Below are positions 36,729 to 47,009 of a stretch of DNA of 64,000 nt, in pieces. The stretch's first letter is position 1; every line of letters starts with the position of its first letter. A model generated the notes under the pieces. It was not told where the DNA came from and searched no databases. It saw only the letters and a list, made by a program, of their open reading frames with translations. A program made the translations under genes and the position numbers. The DNA is from DATCLS01 sp036563805 (GTDB lineage: Bacteria; Actinomycetota; Acidimicrobiia; Acidimicrobiales; VFJN01), in assembly GCA_036563805.1 (NCBI GenBank), contig DATCLS010000089.1:50121-114120 (forward strand). Reading direction: 5' to 3'.

Positions 36729-37291
36729 GCGACATGGGCGAACCCATCCCCGTCAAGATCGTCGTCGCCGGCGGGTTCGGCGTCGGCAAGACCACGTTCG
36801 TCGGCTCCGTGTCGGAGATCACGCCGCTGACGACCGAGGCCGTGATGACCGACCTGTCGGCCGGCATCGACGACCTGTCGTCGGTCGCCGGCAAGACGAC
36901 CACGACCGTGGCCATGGACTTCGGGCGCCGGACCATCGACGAGGAGATGATCCTCTACCTGTTCGGCACGCCCGGCCAGGACCGGTTCTGGTTCATGTGG
37001 GATGACATCGCCCGGGGCGCGGTCGGCGCCGTCGTCCTCATGGACACGCGGCGCATTGCCGACGGCTTCGGCGCCATCGACTTCTTCGAGGACCGCCAGG
37101 TGCCGTTCGTGGTCGCCGTGAACCTGTTCGACGGCGCCGCCCGCTACGACGAGCCGACGCTGCGCGAGGCGCTGAGCCTGCCGCCCGACGTCCCGCTCGT
37201 CGAGTGCGACGCGCGCGAGCCCGACTCCGTGATCCCCACCCTGATCACGCTCGTCGAGCACGCCCTGGCCCGGGCGCTGGCGGGCGCCTGA
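36725..37291 (+). CDS. cvnD: Conservon small GTPase (CvnD)
   Basis: The 188-residue protein has a Ras-like G domain: P-loop GGFGVGKTTFVG (G1), a threonine-rich switch I with K-T-T-T-T, GTPGQDRFW (G3), and V-N-L-F-D in place of N-K-x-D (G4), as is usual for CvnD proteins. GTG 36725 overlaps the cvnC TGA (GTGA) and is preferred over ATG 36734. It completes a canonical cvnABCD set. In Streptomyces such sets form a membrane complex resembling eukaryotic G-protein signalling. The signal sensed here is unknown; position next to trehalose/glycogen genes hints at osmotic or carbon state, which is inference. Confidence 0.93.
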   Translation: MSDMGEPIPVKIVVAGGFGVGKTTFVGSVSEITPLTTEAVMTDLSAGIDDLSSVAGKTTTTVAMDFGRRTIDEEMILYLFGTPGQDRFWFMWDDIARGAVGAVVLMDTRRIADGFGAIDFFEDRQVPFVVAVNLFDGAARYDEPTLREALSLPPDVPLVECDAREPDSVIPTLITLVEHALARALAGA

Positions 37292-37366
37292 GCACGGCGG
37301 TGGCGGGCGCCGCCCGCTCGCGACGCCCGCCACCCGGAGGTTGTCGGTGCTGCGGTGTGCGTCCCG

Positions 37367-37537
37367 TCAGAGCATCGCGAGGGCGACCACGACGACGACG
37401 ATGAGGGCCGCGGCGATGCCGGCCACGATCCACGGCGTCCGGTTGGTGGCCGTCTCCGTCGCCGGCGGCGGCGTCCCCTGCTCGACGAAGGCGCGGAACA
37501 TCTGCGTGTTTGCGCTCGGGTCGTCGGTCTCATCCAT
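37367..37537 (-). CDS. Small single-pass membrane protein, 56 aa
   Basis: The 56-residue product starts MDETDDPSANTQMFRAFVEQG. It has a P/T-rich middle and ends in one strongly hydrophobic helix (W-I-V-A-G-I-A-A-A-L-I-V-V-V-V-V-A-L-A-M-L) at the very C-terminus, so it looks tail-anchored. TAGTCT ends six bases before ATG 37537, the leaderless pattern seen elsewhere in this window. The promoter and first eight bases lie inside the end of the MBL-fold gene on the same strand. It converges with cvnD. Family unknown. Confidence 0.65.
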   Translation of the reverse strand: MDETDDPSANTQMFRAFVEQGTPPPATETATNRTPWIVAGIAAALIVVVVVALAML

Positions 37538-38312
37538 GGCCGGAGACTACGCGACCGTCGGGGTCGGGCCCGCCTCGGTCGTCGTCTCCGGCCGAGAACC
37601 TGGCCTCCCACCCGTCGGCCAGCGCCGTCAGCGCAGCGGCGCCGTCGCCCTCGTAGGCGCTTCCGTGCATGGTGGCGAGCGTGCGGGGCCGCAGCGGGGC
37701 CAGGGCCCGCAGCGCGGCCGGCACGGCCGGGCCCGGCGCCGCCGTGGGGCAGGCGGTCTCGGCGTCGAGGGCGGCGCCGACCACGTCGCCCGTGGTGACG
37801 GCCGGCCCGCGCGCCAGCTGGGTGAACAGGTCGCCGCACAGCAGCGTGCCGGTCGTCTCCTCGAACAGCACCTGGGCCTCGCGGTTGTGCGGCGCGTGCG
37901 GCGTCGGCACCGGCACGACCCGGCGCCCGCCCAGGTCGAGGACCTCGCCCGGCGCCAGCAGGCGCGGGGTCCGGTCGGCGAGGTCCTGCACCGAGCCCGG
38001 GGGCCCTGCCTCGACGACGGCCACCTCGGCGAACGGGGCGGCCGCCAGCATCAGGTTGAGCGCCCCGCACTCGTCGGCCTCGACGTGCCCGAACGACAGC
38101 CACCGCAGGCGGGCCAACGGCAGCAGCCGCCGCAGCTTGGTGACGAGATCGGGGAAGCCCGAGCGCAGCCCGGCGTGGAACAGCAGCGGCTCCTCGGCGA
38201 GGACCAGGAACTGACTGACGGTCAGGCCGCCCGGCGCCTGGACGGCCCCCTCGGGCAGGTGCCGGGAGATCCGGTGGATGCCGTCGGCGATCTCGTCGAG
38301 TCGGGTTTCCAT
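37530..38312 (-). CDS. Metallo-beta-lactamase-fold protein, flavodiiron/ODP-like
   Basis: The 260-residue protein resembles the oxygen-binding-diiron (ODP) type of MBL fold: LLFHAGLRSGFPDL, then FGHVEADECGALN with the H-x-E-x-D ligand set, a histidine in T-P-H-A-P-H-N, an acidic C-G-D-L-F strand, and a late TMHGSAYEG histidine. The absence of a flavodoxin domain shows it is a stand-alone version. Such proteins may bind a diiron centre and sense or reduce O2/NO; this is inference. Upstream of ATG 38312 the leader contains a 14-bp hairpin. It overlaps the 56-residue membrane protein gene by eight bases. Confidence 0.78.
   Translation of the reverse strand: METRLDEIADGIHRISRHLPEGAVQAPGGLTVSQFLVLAEEPLLFHAGLRSGFPDLVTKLRRLLPLARLRWLSFGHVEADECGALNLMLAAAPFAEVAVVEAGPPGSVQDLADRTPRLLAPGEVLDLGGRRVVPVPTPHAPHNREAQVLFEETTGTLLCGDLFTQLARGPAVTTGDVVGAALDAETACPTAAPGPAVPAALRALAPLRPRTLATMHGSAYEGDGAAALTALADGWEARFSAGDDDRGGPDPDGRVVSGHG
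37544..37549 (-). promoter_or_regulatory. -10 element TAGTCT inside the MBL-fold gene
   Basis: On the minus strand TAGTCT is followed by six bases and ATG 37537, giving the small membrane protein its own promoter within the last codons of its upstream neighbour. Confidence 0.45.
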
Positions 38313-38698
38313 CGCTCTCGTCTCGATGGCGGCCGGGAGAACGGCTGGTGGGTCGCCGCCCGCCGGCGACCCACCAGGTGCTCCGCGTGGAAGCTGACCG
38401 CATGGTGACGGACCAGCGTTAGCGGGCGCGAAGCGAGGCGCGAGTTGGCGGCGTGACGAGCGAGCACGGTGATGAGCGGCATGCCACCGTTCCGATTCGA
38501 GCCGCCGGAGCCGCGGCCCGGGTCCCTGAGCAGGCGGCGGGTCCGGGGCGCTCCCGGGCGACCTGAGGCGACCGGCCGAGGCCGGCGGCGGCTGACCCGA
38601 TGAACGCCGCGGCCCGGCGGGCGCCGGCGCCGGCGCTGCGGCCGAGGTGGCCGGCGGTCCCCGGGCGCGCCACAGCGGCTGCCGCGATGATGATCGTC
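38313..38698. other. 386-bp divergent spacer
   Basis: The spacer lies between the MBL-fold gene (minus) and a conserved hypothetical gene (plus). Besides the hairpin at 38345-38377 nothing is recognised; the rest is GC-rich with no good open frame. Confidence 0.55.
38345..38377 (-). promoter_or_regulatory. 14-bp perfect hairpin in the 5' leader of the MBL-fold gene
   Basis: CTGGTGGGTCGCCG (38345-38358) pairs without a mismatch with 38364-38377 around a five-base loop. It ends 33 bases before the start codon on the minus strand, close enough to influence initiation or to act as an attenuator or protein site. There is no U tract. Confidence 0.5.
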
Positions 38699-39316
38699 AT
38701 GGAGCGATCGAGCGCGGTCGAGCACCTGGTCGAGATCGCCGAGGATTCCTCGGCCATGTTGCGCTTCCGCGAGCGCGAGATCGGCTGGCCGCTCGAGGAG
38801 CTGTGGGCGACGGGCGAGCTGCTGTCCGACGCCTCCGACCTGGAGGGCGGGGCGGTCGTGCTGGTCCTCGACGAGCCGGCCGAGGAGGTGCCGTGGCTGG
38901 CCCTCACGCCGGCCAGCGCCTTCGTCGGCGACCGGCTGCGGCTGGCCAAGCGGCCGCTCGCCTGGAGCTGCCGCCCGACCGCCTGGCCGGCCTGGAACCA
39001 CGAGAACCGCCGGCTCGTCCGCTACTGGTCGGCGGCCGACGGGCTCGACGATCCGGTGGTCGAGGCCCTGCGCACCGGCGACGTCGCCGGGCTGCCGGTC
39101 GTCGAGCCCGAGCCGGGCGAGCTGGCCGCCCAGCTGCGCAAGGAGCTCGACGTGTCCCGCCGCCACCTCGACGCCACGCTCGACAGCTACTGGGACGGCG
39201 ACTGGCGGCGCGAGCACAAGGGCTTCGCCGTGGGCCCCGAGGACCACCTGTGGCGGGCCGCCCAGGCCGTCCGCGAGATCAGCGACGCGCTCGACCGCTT
39301 GGAGCCGGGCGCCTGA
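38699..39316 (+). CDS. Conserved hypothetical protein, 205 aa
   Basis: The soluble protein starts MERSSAVEHLVEIAEDSSAMLRFRE and contains D-L-E-G-G-A-V-V-L-V-L-D-E-P-A-E-E-V-P-W-L-A and an aromatic N-H-E-N-R-R-L-V-R-Y-W segment. It looks like a conserved actinobacterial protein of unknown function that I recall only as a DUF. There are no membrane helices and no catalytic motif. ATG 38699 is the most natural start; other ATGs lie just upstream. It is convergent with a lipoprotein gene, with an inverted repeat between them. Confidence 0.65.
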   Translation: MERSSAVEHLVEIAEDSSAMLRFREREIGWPLEELWATGELLSDASDLEGGAVVLVLDEPAEEVPWLALTPASAFVGDRLRLAKRPLAWSCRPTAWPAWNHENRRLVRYWSAADGLDDPVVEALRTGDVAGLPVVEPEPGELAAQLRKELDVSRRHLDATLDSYWDGDWRREHKGFAVGPEDHLWRAAQAVREISDALDRLEPGA

Positions 39317-39367
39317 CGACCCGGACGCCCGCCATCCGGCGCACCGGGCCGGCCCGGGTGTCGGCGG

Positions 39368-39416
39368 CCCCGCTCCGGGCGCCGATCCGGCCACAGGATC
39401 CGCACCCGGAGCGGGG
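39368..39416. terminator. Bidirectional terminator-like inverted repeat
   Basis: CCCCGCTCCGGG (39368-39379) is exactly complementary to 39405-39416. An inner 5-bp stem (GATCC/GGATC) lies in the loop. It sits between two convergent genes and lacks U tracts. Short GCCGCGACCACGAGCC tandem repeats follow at about 39420-39450. Confidence 0.6.
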
Positions 39417-39491
39417 TCCGCCGCGACCACGAGCCTGCCGCGACCACGAGCCCGCCGCGATCAGCGGCCCGCGACGATCACGGGTTCGCGC

Positions 39492-39977
39492 TCAGCGGTT
39501 GGCGCCCTCCAGCGACCCGGTCGTCTGCCCCGCCGGGTCGGCGATGATGCACACCAGCTCGCGGTCGCCTTGCTCCCACGACCCGGCGGTCGGCTCGAGC
39601 GTCGAGTAGACGAGCTCCGACTGGTCGTACGGCACGCCGACGAAATCCGCGAACGCGCCCCCGCACTGCTCCTCGGTGACCTGGGTGAAGTCGCCGGGGA
39701 ACTCGTCCCCCGGCACCTGGTACGTGTGGTAGATCTCGCCGTCGTGCGGCTCGTCGCACGGCACGAGCGGCAGGGAGTCGACTTGGCCGGCCTCCGTGGT
39801 GCTGTCGATGCAGTCGCCGACCTCGACGTCGAACACGCTCTCATCCCCGCCCTCGGTCACCTGCCCCGTCTCGTCGCGCTCGGGCTCGTCGTCCGAGCAG
39901 GCTCCGAGGCCGACGGCGAGCAGACCGGCGAGCGCCGCTGAGCCGATCAGCGACGCGGGACGCTTGCGAACTGACAC
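39492..39977 (-). CDS. Lipoprotein with septum-formation (Septum_form) domain
   Basis: The 161-residue protein has a lipoprotein signal peptide ending L-G-A-C with the lipidated cysteine at residue 27 and an Asp/Glu-rich linker. Its domain has two cysteine pairs (VGDCIDS, VPCDEPHDGEIYHTY, EEQCGGAFADFVG, LVCII) matching the actinobacterial septum formation family; C-D-x-P-H-D-x-E is the family hallmark. GTG 39977 is preceded by CGGAGG at five to six bases. It is exported and membrane-anchored; the function in cell division is inferred from the family name only. Confidence 0.82.
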   Translation of the reverse strand: MSVRKRPASLIGSAALAGLLAVGLGACSDDEPERDETGQVTEGGDESVFDVEVGDCIDSTTEAGQVDSLPLVPCDEPHDGEIYHTYQVPGDEFPGDFTQVTEEQCGGAFADFVGVPYDQSELVYSTLEPTAGSWEQGDRELVCIIADPAGQTTGSLEGANR

Positions 39978-40091
39978 AGCTACCTCCGTGGGTGGCCCGG
40001 GACGGGGGTCATCGCCGGGAGCCGCGCAGATTAGCTGGGCGCGTATCTCTTGTTACCGCGCGCGGTCGTAGGTCACATCACGTGGGCGAGC

Positions 40092-42017
<1,926 letters not shown>

Positions 42018-42024
42018 GCGTGTC

Positions 42025-42030
42025 AGCGTA
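42025..42030 (-). promoter_or_regulatory. -10 element TACGCT of glgE
   Basis: On the minus strand TACGCT is followed by seven bases and GTG 42017. Confidence 0.5.
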
Positions 42031-42268
42031 CGCGGCCGCCCGCGGTGGCCGAGCCGCCACCCGGCGGCCGGTCGGCCGCCGGGTGGCCGCCTACCAGAGC
42101 GTCGACAGTGAGGCCGCAGCGCCGCTCAGCACCAGCTCGCAGCGCCGGCGGACGGCGTTTAGCGTGGCGGCCCGCTGTCGATGAGCACGAGAGATGGGTG
42201 TCATCATTGGTCGCTCGGGTCGATAGCGGCCGCCCCGATTCGCGGCGCGCGGGCGCCCGGGGACTGGC

Positions 42269-42274
42269 TACCGT
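42269..42274 (+). promoter_or_regulatory. -10 element TACCGT of glgP
   Basis: TACCGT ends nine bases before ATG 42284 and there is no ribosome binding site. Confidence 0.45.
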
Positions 42275-42283
42275 GCGCGCCCG

Positions 42284-44902
42284 ATGAAGGCGCTGCGCAG
42301 CTTCACCGTCCGCCCCTCGCTGCCCCCCGAGCTGAGGGCGCTGGAGGATCTGGCGTTCAACCTGCGCTGGTCCTGGGACGATCGGACGCGCGACCTGTTC
42401 CGCTGGGTCGACCCCGACCTGTGGGACGCCAGCGTCCACGACCCGGTCCGCATGCTGGGCCTGGTCAGCCGCGAGCGGTTCGAGGCGCTGGCCGCCGACC
42501 CCGGCTTCAAGCGGTTCCTCGGCGAGGTGCGCGAGGAGCTGCGCCGCTACCTGGAGGGCGACCGCTGGTTCCAGGCCCGGGGCGCCAGCCCCCTGCGATC
42601 GGTCGCCTACTTCTCCCCCGAGTTCGGCATCGCCGAGGCGGTCCCCCAGTACTCGGGCGGGCTGGGCGTGCTGGCCGGCGACCACCTCAAGTCGGCAAGC
42701 GACCTGGGCGTCCCGCTGGTCGGCGTCGGCCTGCTCTACCGGCACGGCTACTTCCGCCAGAGCCTCGACGCCGAGGGCTGGCAACAGGAGCGCTACCCGC
42801 TGCTCGACCCCCACGTCATGGCGCTCACGCCCTGCGCCGGCGTGCGGGTGACGGTCGACCTGGCCGGCGAGCAGCTCGTGGCCCGGGTGTGGAAGGCCGA
42901 GGTGGGTCGCGTCCCGCTGTACTTCCTCGACGCCGATCTGGAGGAGAACTCGCCGGCCTGCCGGGAGGTCACCGACCGCCTGTACGGCGGCGACACCGAG
43001 CACCGGCTGCGCCAGGAGATCCTGCTCGGGATCGGCGGCGTCCGGGCCCTCCAGGCGGTGGGCGTCGACGCCCAGGTGTTCCACACCAACGAGGGCCACG
43101 CCGGGTTCCTCGGGCTCGAGCGCATCCGCCAGCACGTCGTCGAGGGCGGCCTCGGCTACCGCGAGGCCATCGAGGCGGTCCGGGCCGGCTGCATCTTCAC
43201 GACCCACACGCCCGTGCCGGCCGGCATCGACCGCTTTCCCCGCGAGCTGATGGAGAAGTACTTCAGCTCGTGGTGCCAGGAGGTCGGGGTCACGCTCGAC
43301 GACCTCATGGACCTCGGCCACCGGCCCGGCGACGCCGCCGACGAGCGCTTCAACATGGCCGTCATGGGCCTGAAGCTGGCCGGTCGCTCCAACGGCGTGG
43401 CCGAGCTGCACGGCCGGGTCAGCCGCGACATGTTCTGCGACCTGTGGCCCGACTTCCCGGCCGACGAGGCGCCGATCGGGTCGATCACCAACGGCGTCCA
43501 CGCCCACACCTGGACCTCCCCCGAGATCGACGACCTGCTCACCCGGTACGTGCTGCCGGAGTGGCACGAGGCCGGCCCCGACCGCTGGGCCCGCATCGCC
43601 GACGCCCCCGACGACGAGCTGTGGCGGGCCCGCGAGCAGGGGCGCGAGCGGCTGGTCAGCTTCGTGCGCCGCCGGCTGCGCGAGGGGGCCCAGGCCCGGG
43701 GCTTCTCGGGCTCCGACGTCGCCTGGTCCGACCAGGTCCTCGACCCCCGGGTGCTGACCGTCGGGTTCGCCCGCCGGTTCGCCACCTACAAGCGGGCCAC
43801 GCTGCTGCTGTCGCAGCCCGACCGGCTCCGGCGGTTGCTGCTCGACGAGGAGCGGCCCCTGCAGCTCGTGTTCGCCGGCAAGGCCCATCCGGCCGACCAG
43901 GCCGGCAAGGAGATGATCCAGCGGATCGTCGAGTTCTCGTCCGACCCGGCCATCCGCCACCGGTTCGTGTTCGTCGACGACTACGACATCGCCGTCGCCC
44001 GCGCCCTGTACCAGGGCGCCGACGTGTGGCTGAACAACCCACGCCGGCCGCAGGAGGCGTGCGGCACCTCCGGCATGAAGGCGGCGCTCAACGGCGGCCT
44101 CAACCTGTCGATCCTCGACGGGTGGTGGAACGAGATGTTCGACGGCGACAACGGGTGGGCGATCTCGTCCTACGAGGACGTCGCCGACCTCGCCCGGCGC
44201 GACGAGCTCGAGGCCAGCGCTCTGTTCGACCTGCTCGAGTCGCAGGTGGTCCCGCTGTTCTACGAGCGCTCGGGCTCGTCGGTGCCGCATGGCTGGCTGC
44301 GGAAGGTCAAGGCGTCGCTGGCGTCGCTGGGCCCCCGGGTGACCGCCTCCCGCATGGTCGGCGACTACGTCGAGCGCCTGTACGAGCCGACCGCCGCCCA
44401 CGCCGACGCCCTGACCGCCGACGGCTGCGCCCGGGCCGTGGCGCTGGCCCGGTGGAAGGAGCACGTGGTCGACGAGTGGCACGGCGTGCACGTCGACCGG
44501 GTCGAGGCCGTGGACGAAACGGGCGGCGGCGACAGCGGCGACACCGAGGAGGCCGCCGGCCACGCCGGAGCCCCGGCCGGCGGCCAGCTGGTCGACGACG
44601 CGGTCGCCATCGCCGAGCTGGGCGGCCGGCGCACGGTGTCGGCCATCGTCGCGCTCGGCGGGCTCACGTCCGACGACGTCGACGTGCAGCTGCTGCACGG
44701 CCCGGTCGGCGCGGGCGAGGAGCTGACCGAGTGGACGGCCGTGTCGATGGTGCCGGTGGCGGAGGCCGACGCCGACCACGCCCGCTACGAGGGGACGTTC
44801 GCCTGCGAGCGGGCGGGTCGCTACGGGTTCACGGTACGGATCGTGCCCCGGCACCCCGACCTGATCGCCGAGACCGACCTGGGCCTCGCCGCTTGGGCCT
44901 GA
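42284..44902 (+). CDS. glgP: Alpha-glucan (glycogen) phosphorylase
   Basis: The enzyme releases glucose 1-phosphate from alpha-1,4-glucan using pyridoxal phosphate. The 872-residue protein belongs to the actinobacterial/thermophile type: an N-terminal DUF3417 segment (LEDLAFNLRWSWDDRTRDLF) ahead of the phosphorylase core. It has YFSPEFGIAEAVPQYSGGLGVLAGDHLKSASD, a TNEGH motif, RRFATYKRA and the cofactor lysine in GTSGMKAALNGGLNLSILDGWW. The C-terminal end adds a small beta domain. Together with glgE it gives synthesis and breakdown genes a common divergent control region. Confidence 0.94.
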   Translation: MKALRSFTVRPSLPPELRALEDLAFNLRWSWDDRTRDLFRWVDPDLWDASVHDPVRMLGLVSRERFEALAADPGFKRFLGEVREELRRYLEGDRWFQARGASPLRSVAYFSPEFGIAEAVPQYSGGLGVLAGDHLKSASDLGVPLVGVGLLYRHGYFRQSLDAEGWQQERYPLLDPHVMALTPCAGVRVTVDLAGEQLVARVWKAEVGRVPLYFLDADLEENSPACREVTDRLYGGDTEHRLRQEILLGIGGVRALQAVGVDAQVFHTNEGHAGFLGLERIRQHVVEGGLGYREAIEAVRAGCIFTTHTPVPAGIDRFPRELMEKYFSSWCQEVGVTLDDLMDLGHRPGDAADERFNMAVMGLKLAGRSNGVAELHGRVSRDMFCDLWPDFPADEAPIGSITNGVHAHTWTSPEIDDLLTRYVLPEWHEAGPDRWARIADAPDDELWRAREQGRERLVSFVRRRLREGAQARGFSGSDVAWSDQVLDPRVLTVGFARRFATYKRATLLLSQPDRLRRLLLDEERPLQLVFAGKAHPADQAGKEMIQRIVEFSSDPAIRHRFVFVDDYDIAVARALYQGADVWLNNPRRPQEACGTSGMKAALNGGLNLSILDGWWNEMFDGDNGWAISSYEDVADLARRDELEASALFDLLESQVVPLFYERSGSSVPHGWLRKVKASLASLGPRVTASRMVGDYVERLYEPTAAHADALTADGCARAVALARWKEHVVDEWHGVHVDRVEAVDETGGGDSGDTEEAAGHAGAPAGGQLVDDAVAIAELGGRRTVSAIVALGGLTSDDVDVQLLHGPVGAGEELTEWTAVSMVPVAEADADHARYEGTFACERAGRYGFTVRIVPRHPDLIAETDLGLAAWA

Positions 44903-44944
44903 CGGGCCGCCCGGGCGCCCCGGGGGCGGTGGCCGCCGCGACAG

Positions 44945-46141
44945 CTAGCCGGCGCCCGGGGCCGTGGGCCAGCCGCGGTCCGGCCCGTCCGAGGGCGGGA
45001 GGGCCGGCGGCGAGGCCTCGGCCGCTCCCGGCGGGCCCGGCGGCGGCACGTCCGGATGGCCGGATCCCAGGCCGGCCGTGCCCGCGCCCGGCGGGCCCGG
45101 ATGGCCGGATCCCAGGCCGGCCGTGCCCGCGCCCGGCGGGCCCGGATGGCCGGATCCCAGGCCGGCCGTGCCCGCGCCCGGCGGGCCCGGGTAGGCCGAC
45201 CCCGGGTAGGCCGACCCCGGGGAGCCGGCCCCCGGATAACCGGATCCCGGGTAGGCCGATCCGGGGTGGCCGGCGCCCGGGCCGGCCGTGCCCGCGCCCG
45301 GCGGGCCCGGGTAGGCCGACCCCGGGGAGCCGGACCCCGGATAACCGGATCCCGGGTAGGCCGATCCGGGGTGGCCGGCGCCCGGGCCGGCGAGGCCCGG
45401 CGTGACCGCGATCCTCGCCGCCTGGCGCCGGCTCAGCCCCTGGACGAGGACGGCCGCCAGCACGGCCGCGGCCGCCAGCACGAAGAACGCCACGGCCGCC
45501 AGCCGGTCGGACGTGATGGCGTCCTCGACGGCGGCCCGGCCGCGGATCAGCTCGTCGTCCTCGGGGAACAGCACCTGGCTCACGCCGAACAGGGCGGTCC
45601 CGATCCCGTAGACGACCGCCCAGACGACGACCAGCGGGTCCCCCCGGCCGGCCGCGGGCGCGGTGCGGGGGTCCGACGCCCTGCTCGACTGGAACAGCTG
45701 TATGCCGGGCAGCACCCAGTTGGCGCAGGGGATGAACCATCCGGCGATCGCCCATTCGGCGCCGAGGCCGTGCCGCCCGCCCAGCGCCTCGGCGTTCCGG
45801 GCGTGGCGGAACTGCCAGGGGATGAAGACGGCCGCCGAGGCCACCGTTCCGAGCACGTACAGCAGCGTAACGGCCGCCACCCGGTCGTCGGCCCGGTCGA
45901 TGGCGGCGAGCTGACCGAGCCCGAACCCGTCGCCGTTCAGGAAGTCGTCGATCTCGCTCGCCCGGCCGAGGAACCCGGCGACGCCCAGGAGGCACACCAC
46001 GGCCGTGACGCCCAGCACGATCGACGCGGCCAGAGCCAGGCCCTGGAGCGGCTGCGGCCGCCGCCCGGTGGGGATGCCGAGGGCGTAGGGGGCCGGGCCC
46101 GGCGATCCCGACGGGACGGGCGGCGGAGGGAGGGCGCTCAC
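44945..46141 (-). CDS. DUF4328 membrane protein with collagen-like repeat tail
   Basis: The 398-residue protein has four membrane helices. Between helices 2 and 3 lies the DUF4328 core (F-I-P-W-Q-F-R-H-A-R-N-A-E-A-L-G-G ... W-A-I-A-G-W-F-I-P). From about residue 255 it becomes a Gly/Pro-rich tail with S-A-Y-P-G, G-H-P-G-P-P-G-A-G-T-A-G-L-G units, coded by tandem DNA repeats including three perfect 45-bp units. GTG 46141 starts four bases after the enoyl-CoA hydratase stop. Function of DUF4328 is unknown. The repetitive tail may be surface-exposed or in the cytoplasm depending on topology. Confidence 0.75.
   Translation of the reverse strand: MSALPPPPVPSGSPGPAPYALGIPTGRRPQPLQGLALAASIVLGVTAVVCLLGVAGFLGRASEIDDFLNGDGFGLGQLAAIDRADDRVAAVTLLYVLGTVASAAVFIPWQFRHARNAEALGGRHGLGAEWAIAGWFIPCANWVLPGIQLFQSSRASDPRTAPAAGRGDPLVVVWAVVYGIGTALFGVSQVLFPEDDELIRGRAAVEDAITSDRLAAVAFFVLAAAAVLAAVLVQGLSRRQAARIAVTPGLAGPGAGHPGSAYPGSGYPGSGSPGSAYPGPPGAGTAGPGAGHPGSAYPGSGYPGAGSPGSAYPGSAYPGPPGAGTAGLGSGHPGPPGAGTAGLGSGHPGPPGAGTAGLGSGHPDVPPPGPPGAAEASPPALPPSDGPDRGWPTAPGAG
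45054..45188 (-). repeat. Three perfect 45-bp tandem repeats
   Basis: Units at 45054-45098, 45099-45143 and 45144-45188 are identical and encode 15 residues each. Beyond them, to about 45390, a second, longer module built of G-S-A-Y-P-G codons is duplicated at roughly 100-bp spacing. Confidence 0.88.
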
Positions 46142-46145
46142 CGCA

Positions 46146-46925
46146 TCACCGGCCGACGAAGGTGGCCTTGCCGGGGCCGTGCTCGAGGAACGACGCCACG
46201 CCGATCCGGGCGTCCTCGGTGGCGAACACCTCGGCGAACAGCTCCTGCTCGAGGGCCAGCCCGTCGGCGAGCGAGCCGTCGAGCCCGGCGTCGATGGCCC
46301 GCTTGGCCAGGCCCTGGGCGACGACGGCGCCGCGGGCCAGCTCGGCGGCCCGCGCCAGTGCCCGGTCGAGGGCTTCGCCGGCCGGCACGACCTCGTCGAC
46401 CAGGCCGATGCGGAGCGCCTCGTCGGCCGGCACCTGGCGGCCGGTGAACACCAGGTCCTTGGCCCGGGCCGGGCCGACCAGCCGGGCGAGGCGCTGGGTG
46501 CCGCCGCCCCCGGGGATGATGCCGAGCAGGATCTCGGGCTGCCCGAGCTTGGCCCGATCGGACGCCACCCGCAGGTCGCAGGCCAGCGCCAGCTCGCAGC
46601 CGCCACCGAGGGCGAACCCCTCGATGGCGGCGATCACGCAGCGGGGGATGGTCGCCACGGCGTTGAGCGCCGCCAGGAACCGGCCGCCGACGGCGCGGGC
46701 CTCGTCGGACCCGCCGAACTCGGAGATGTCGGCCCCGGCGGCGAAGATGCGGTCACCGCCGGTGATCACAACGGCCCCCGGCGGGTCGTCAGTCAAGGCC
46801 CGCGCCGCAGCCTCGAGCTCGGCCAGCAGGGCCCGCGACAGGGCGTTGACCTTGGGGTTGTCGAGGCGGAGGACGGCCACGCCGTCGTCGCGCCGCTCGG
46901 TGCGCACCAGCGGATCGCCAGACAT
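46146..46925 (-). CDS. Enoyl-CoA hydratase/isomerase family protein
   Basis: The 259-residue crotonase-fold protein has the oxyanion-hole segments AAGADISEFGG and the later G-F-A-L-G-G-G-C-E-L-A-L-A-C-D, the catalytic glutamate region QPEILLGIIPGGGGTQRL, and the family A-x-x-x-G-L-V-D-E-V-V motif. It hydrates trans-2-enoyl-CoA or acts on a related thioester in fatty acid or amino acid degradation. ATG 46925 lies six bases after a TAGGGT element (leaderless). A DUF4328 gene follows after four bases on the same strand. Confidence 0.9.
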   Translation of the reverse strand: MSGDPLVRTERRDDGVAVLRLDNPKVNALSRALLAELEAAARALTDDPPGAVVITGGDRIFAAGADISEFGGSDEARAVGGRFLAALNAVATIPRCVIAAIEGFALGGGCELALACDLRVASDRAKLGQPEILLGIIPGGGGTQRLARLVGPARAKDLVFTGRQVPADEALRIGLVDEVVPAGEALDRALARAAELARGAVVAQGLAKRAIDAGLDGSLADGLALEQELFAEVFATEDARIGVASFLEHGPGKATFVGR

Positions 46926-46931
46926 GCCTGA

Positions 46932-46937
46932 ACCCTA
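46932..46937 (-). promoter_or_regulatory. -10 element TAGGGT of the enoyl-CoA hydratase gene
   Basis: On the minus strand TAGGGT is followed by six bases and ATG 46925. Confidence 0.55.
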
Positions 46938-47009
46938 CGGGGGCGCCCGCCGCCGCTACGAGTCGGGGCGACCCGGTGCCGCCGCCCGGGCGCGGGCCGG
47001 TGCCGCCGT

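Larger units (their letters stand above)
42018..42283. other. 266-bp divergent glgE/glgP control region
   Basis: The region holds the -10-like elements of both genes at its two ends. I see no clear operator or riboswitch in it. Confidence 0.5.

Noticed and set aside
38313..38698. Riboswitch ahead of the MBL gene
   Set aside because: Only one simple hairpin is present; no conserved core of a known riboswitch class could be seen.
45054..45390. Possible CRISPR array or intergenic repeat array
   Set aside because: Repeats are adjoining without unique spacers and keep the reading frame of the DUF4328 protein.
42181..45405. Plus-strand open frame of about 1070 codons over glgP and beyond
   Set aside because: It is a shifted frame over glgP; only the frame starting at 42284 shows phosphorylase motifs.
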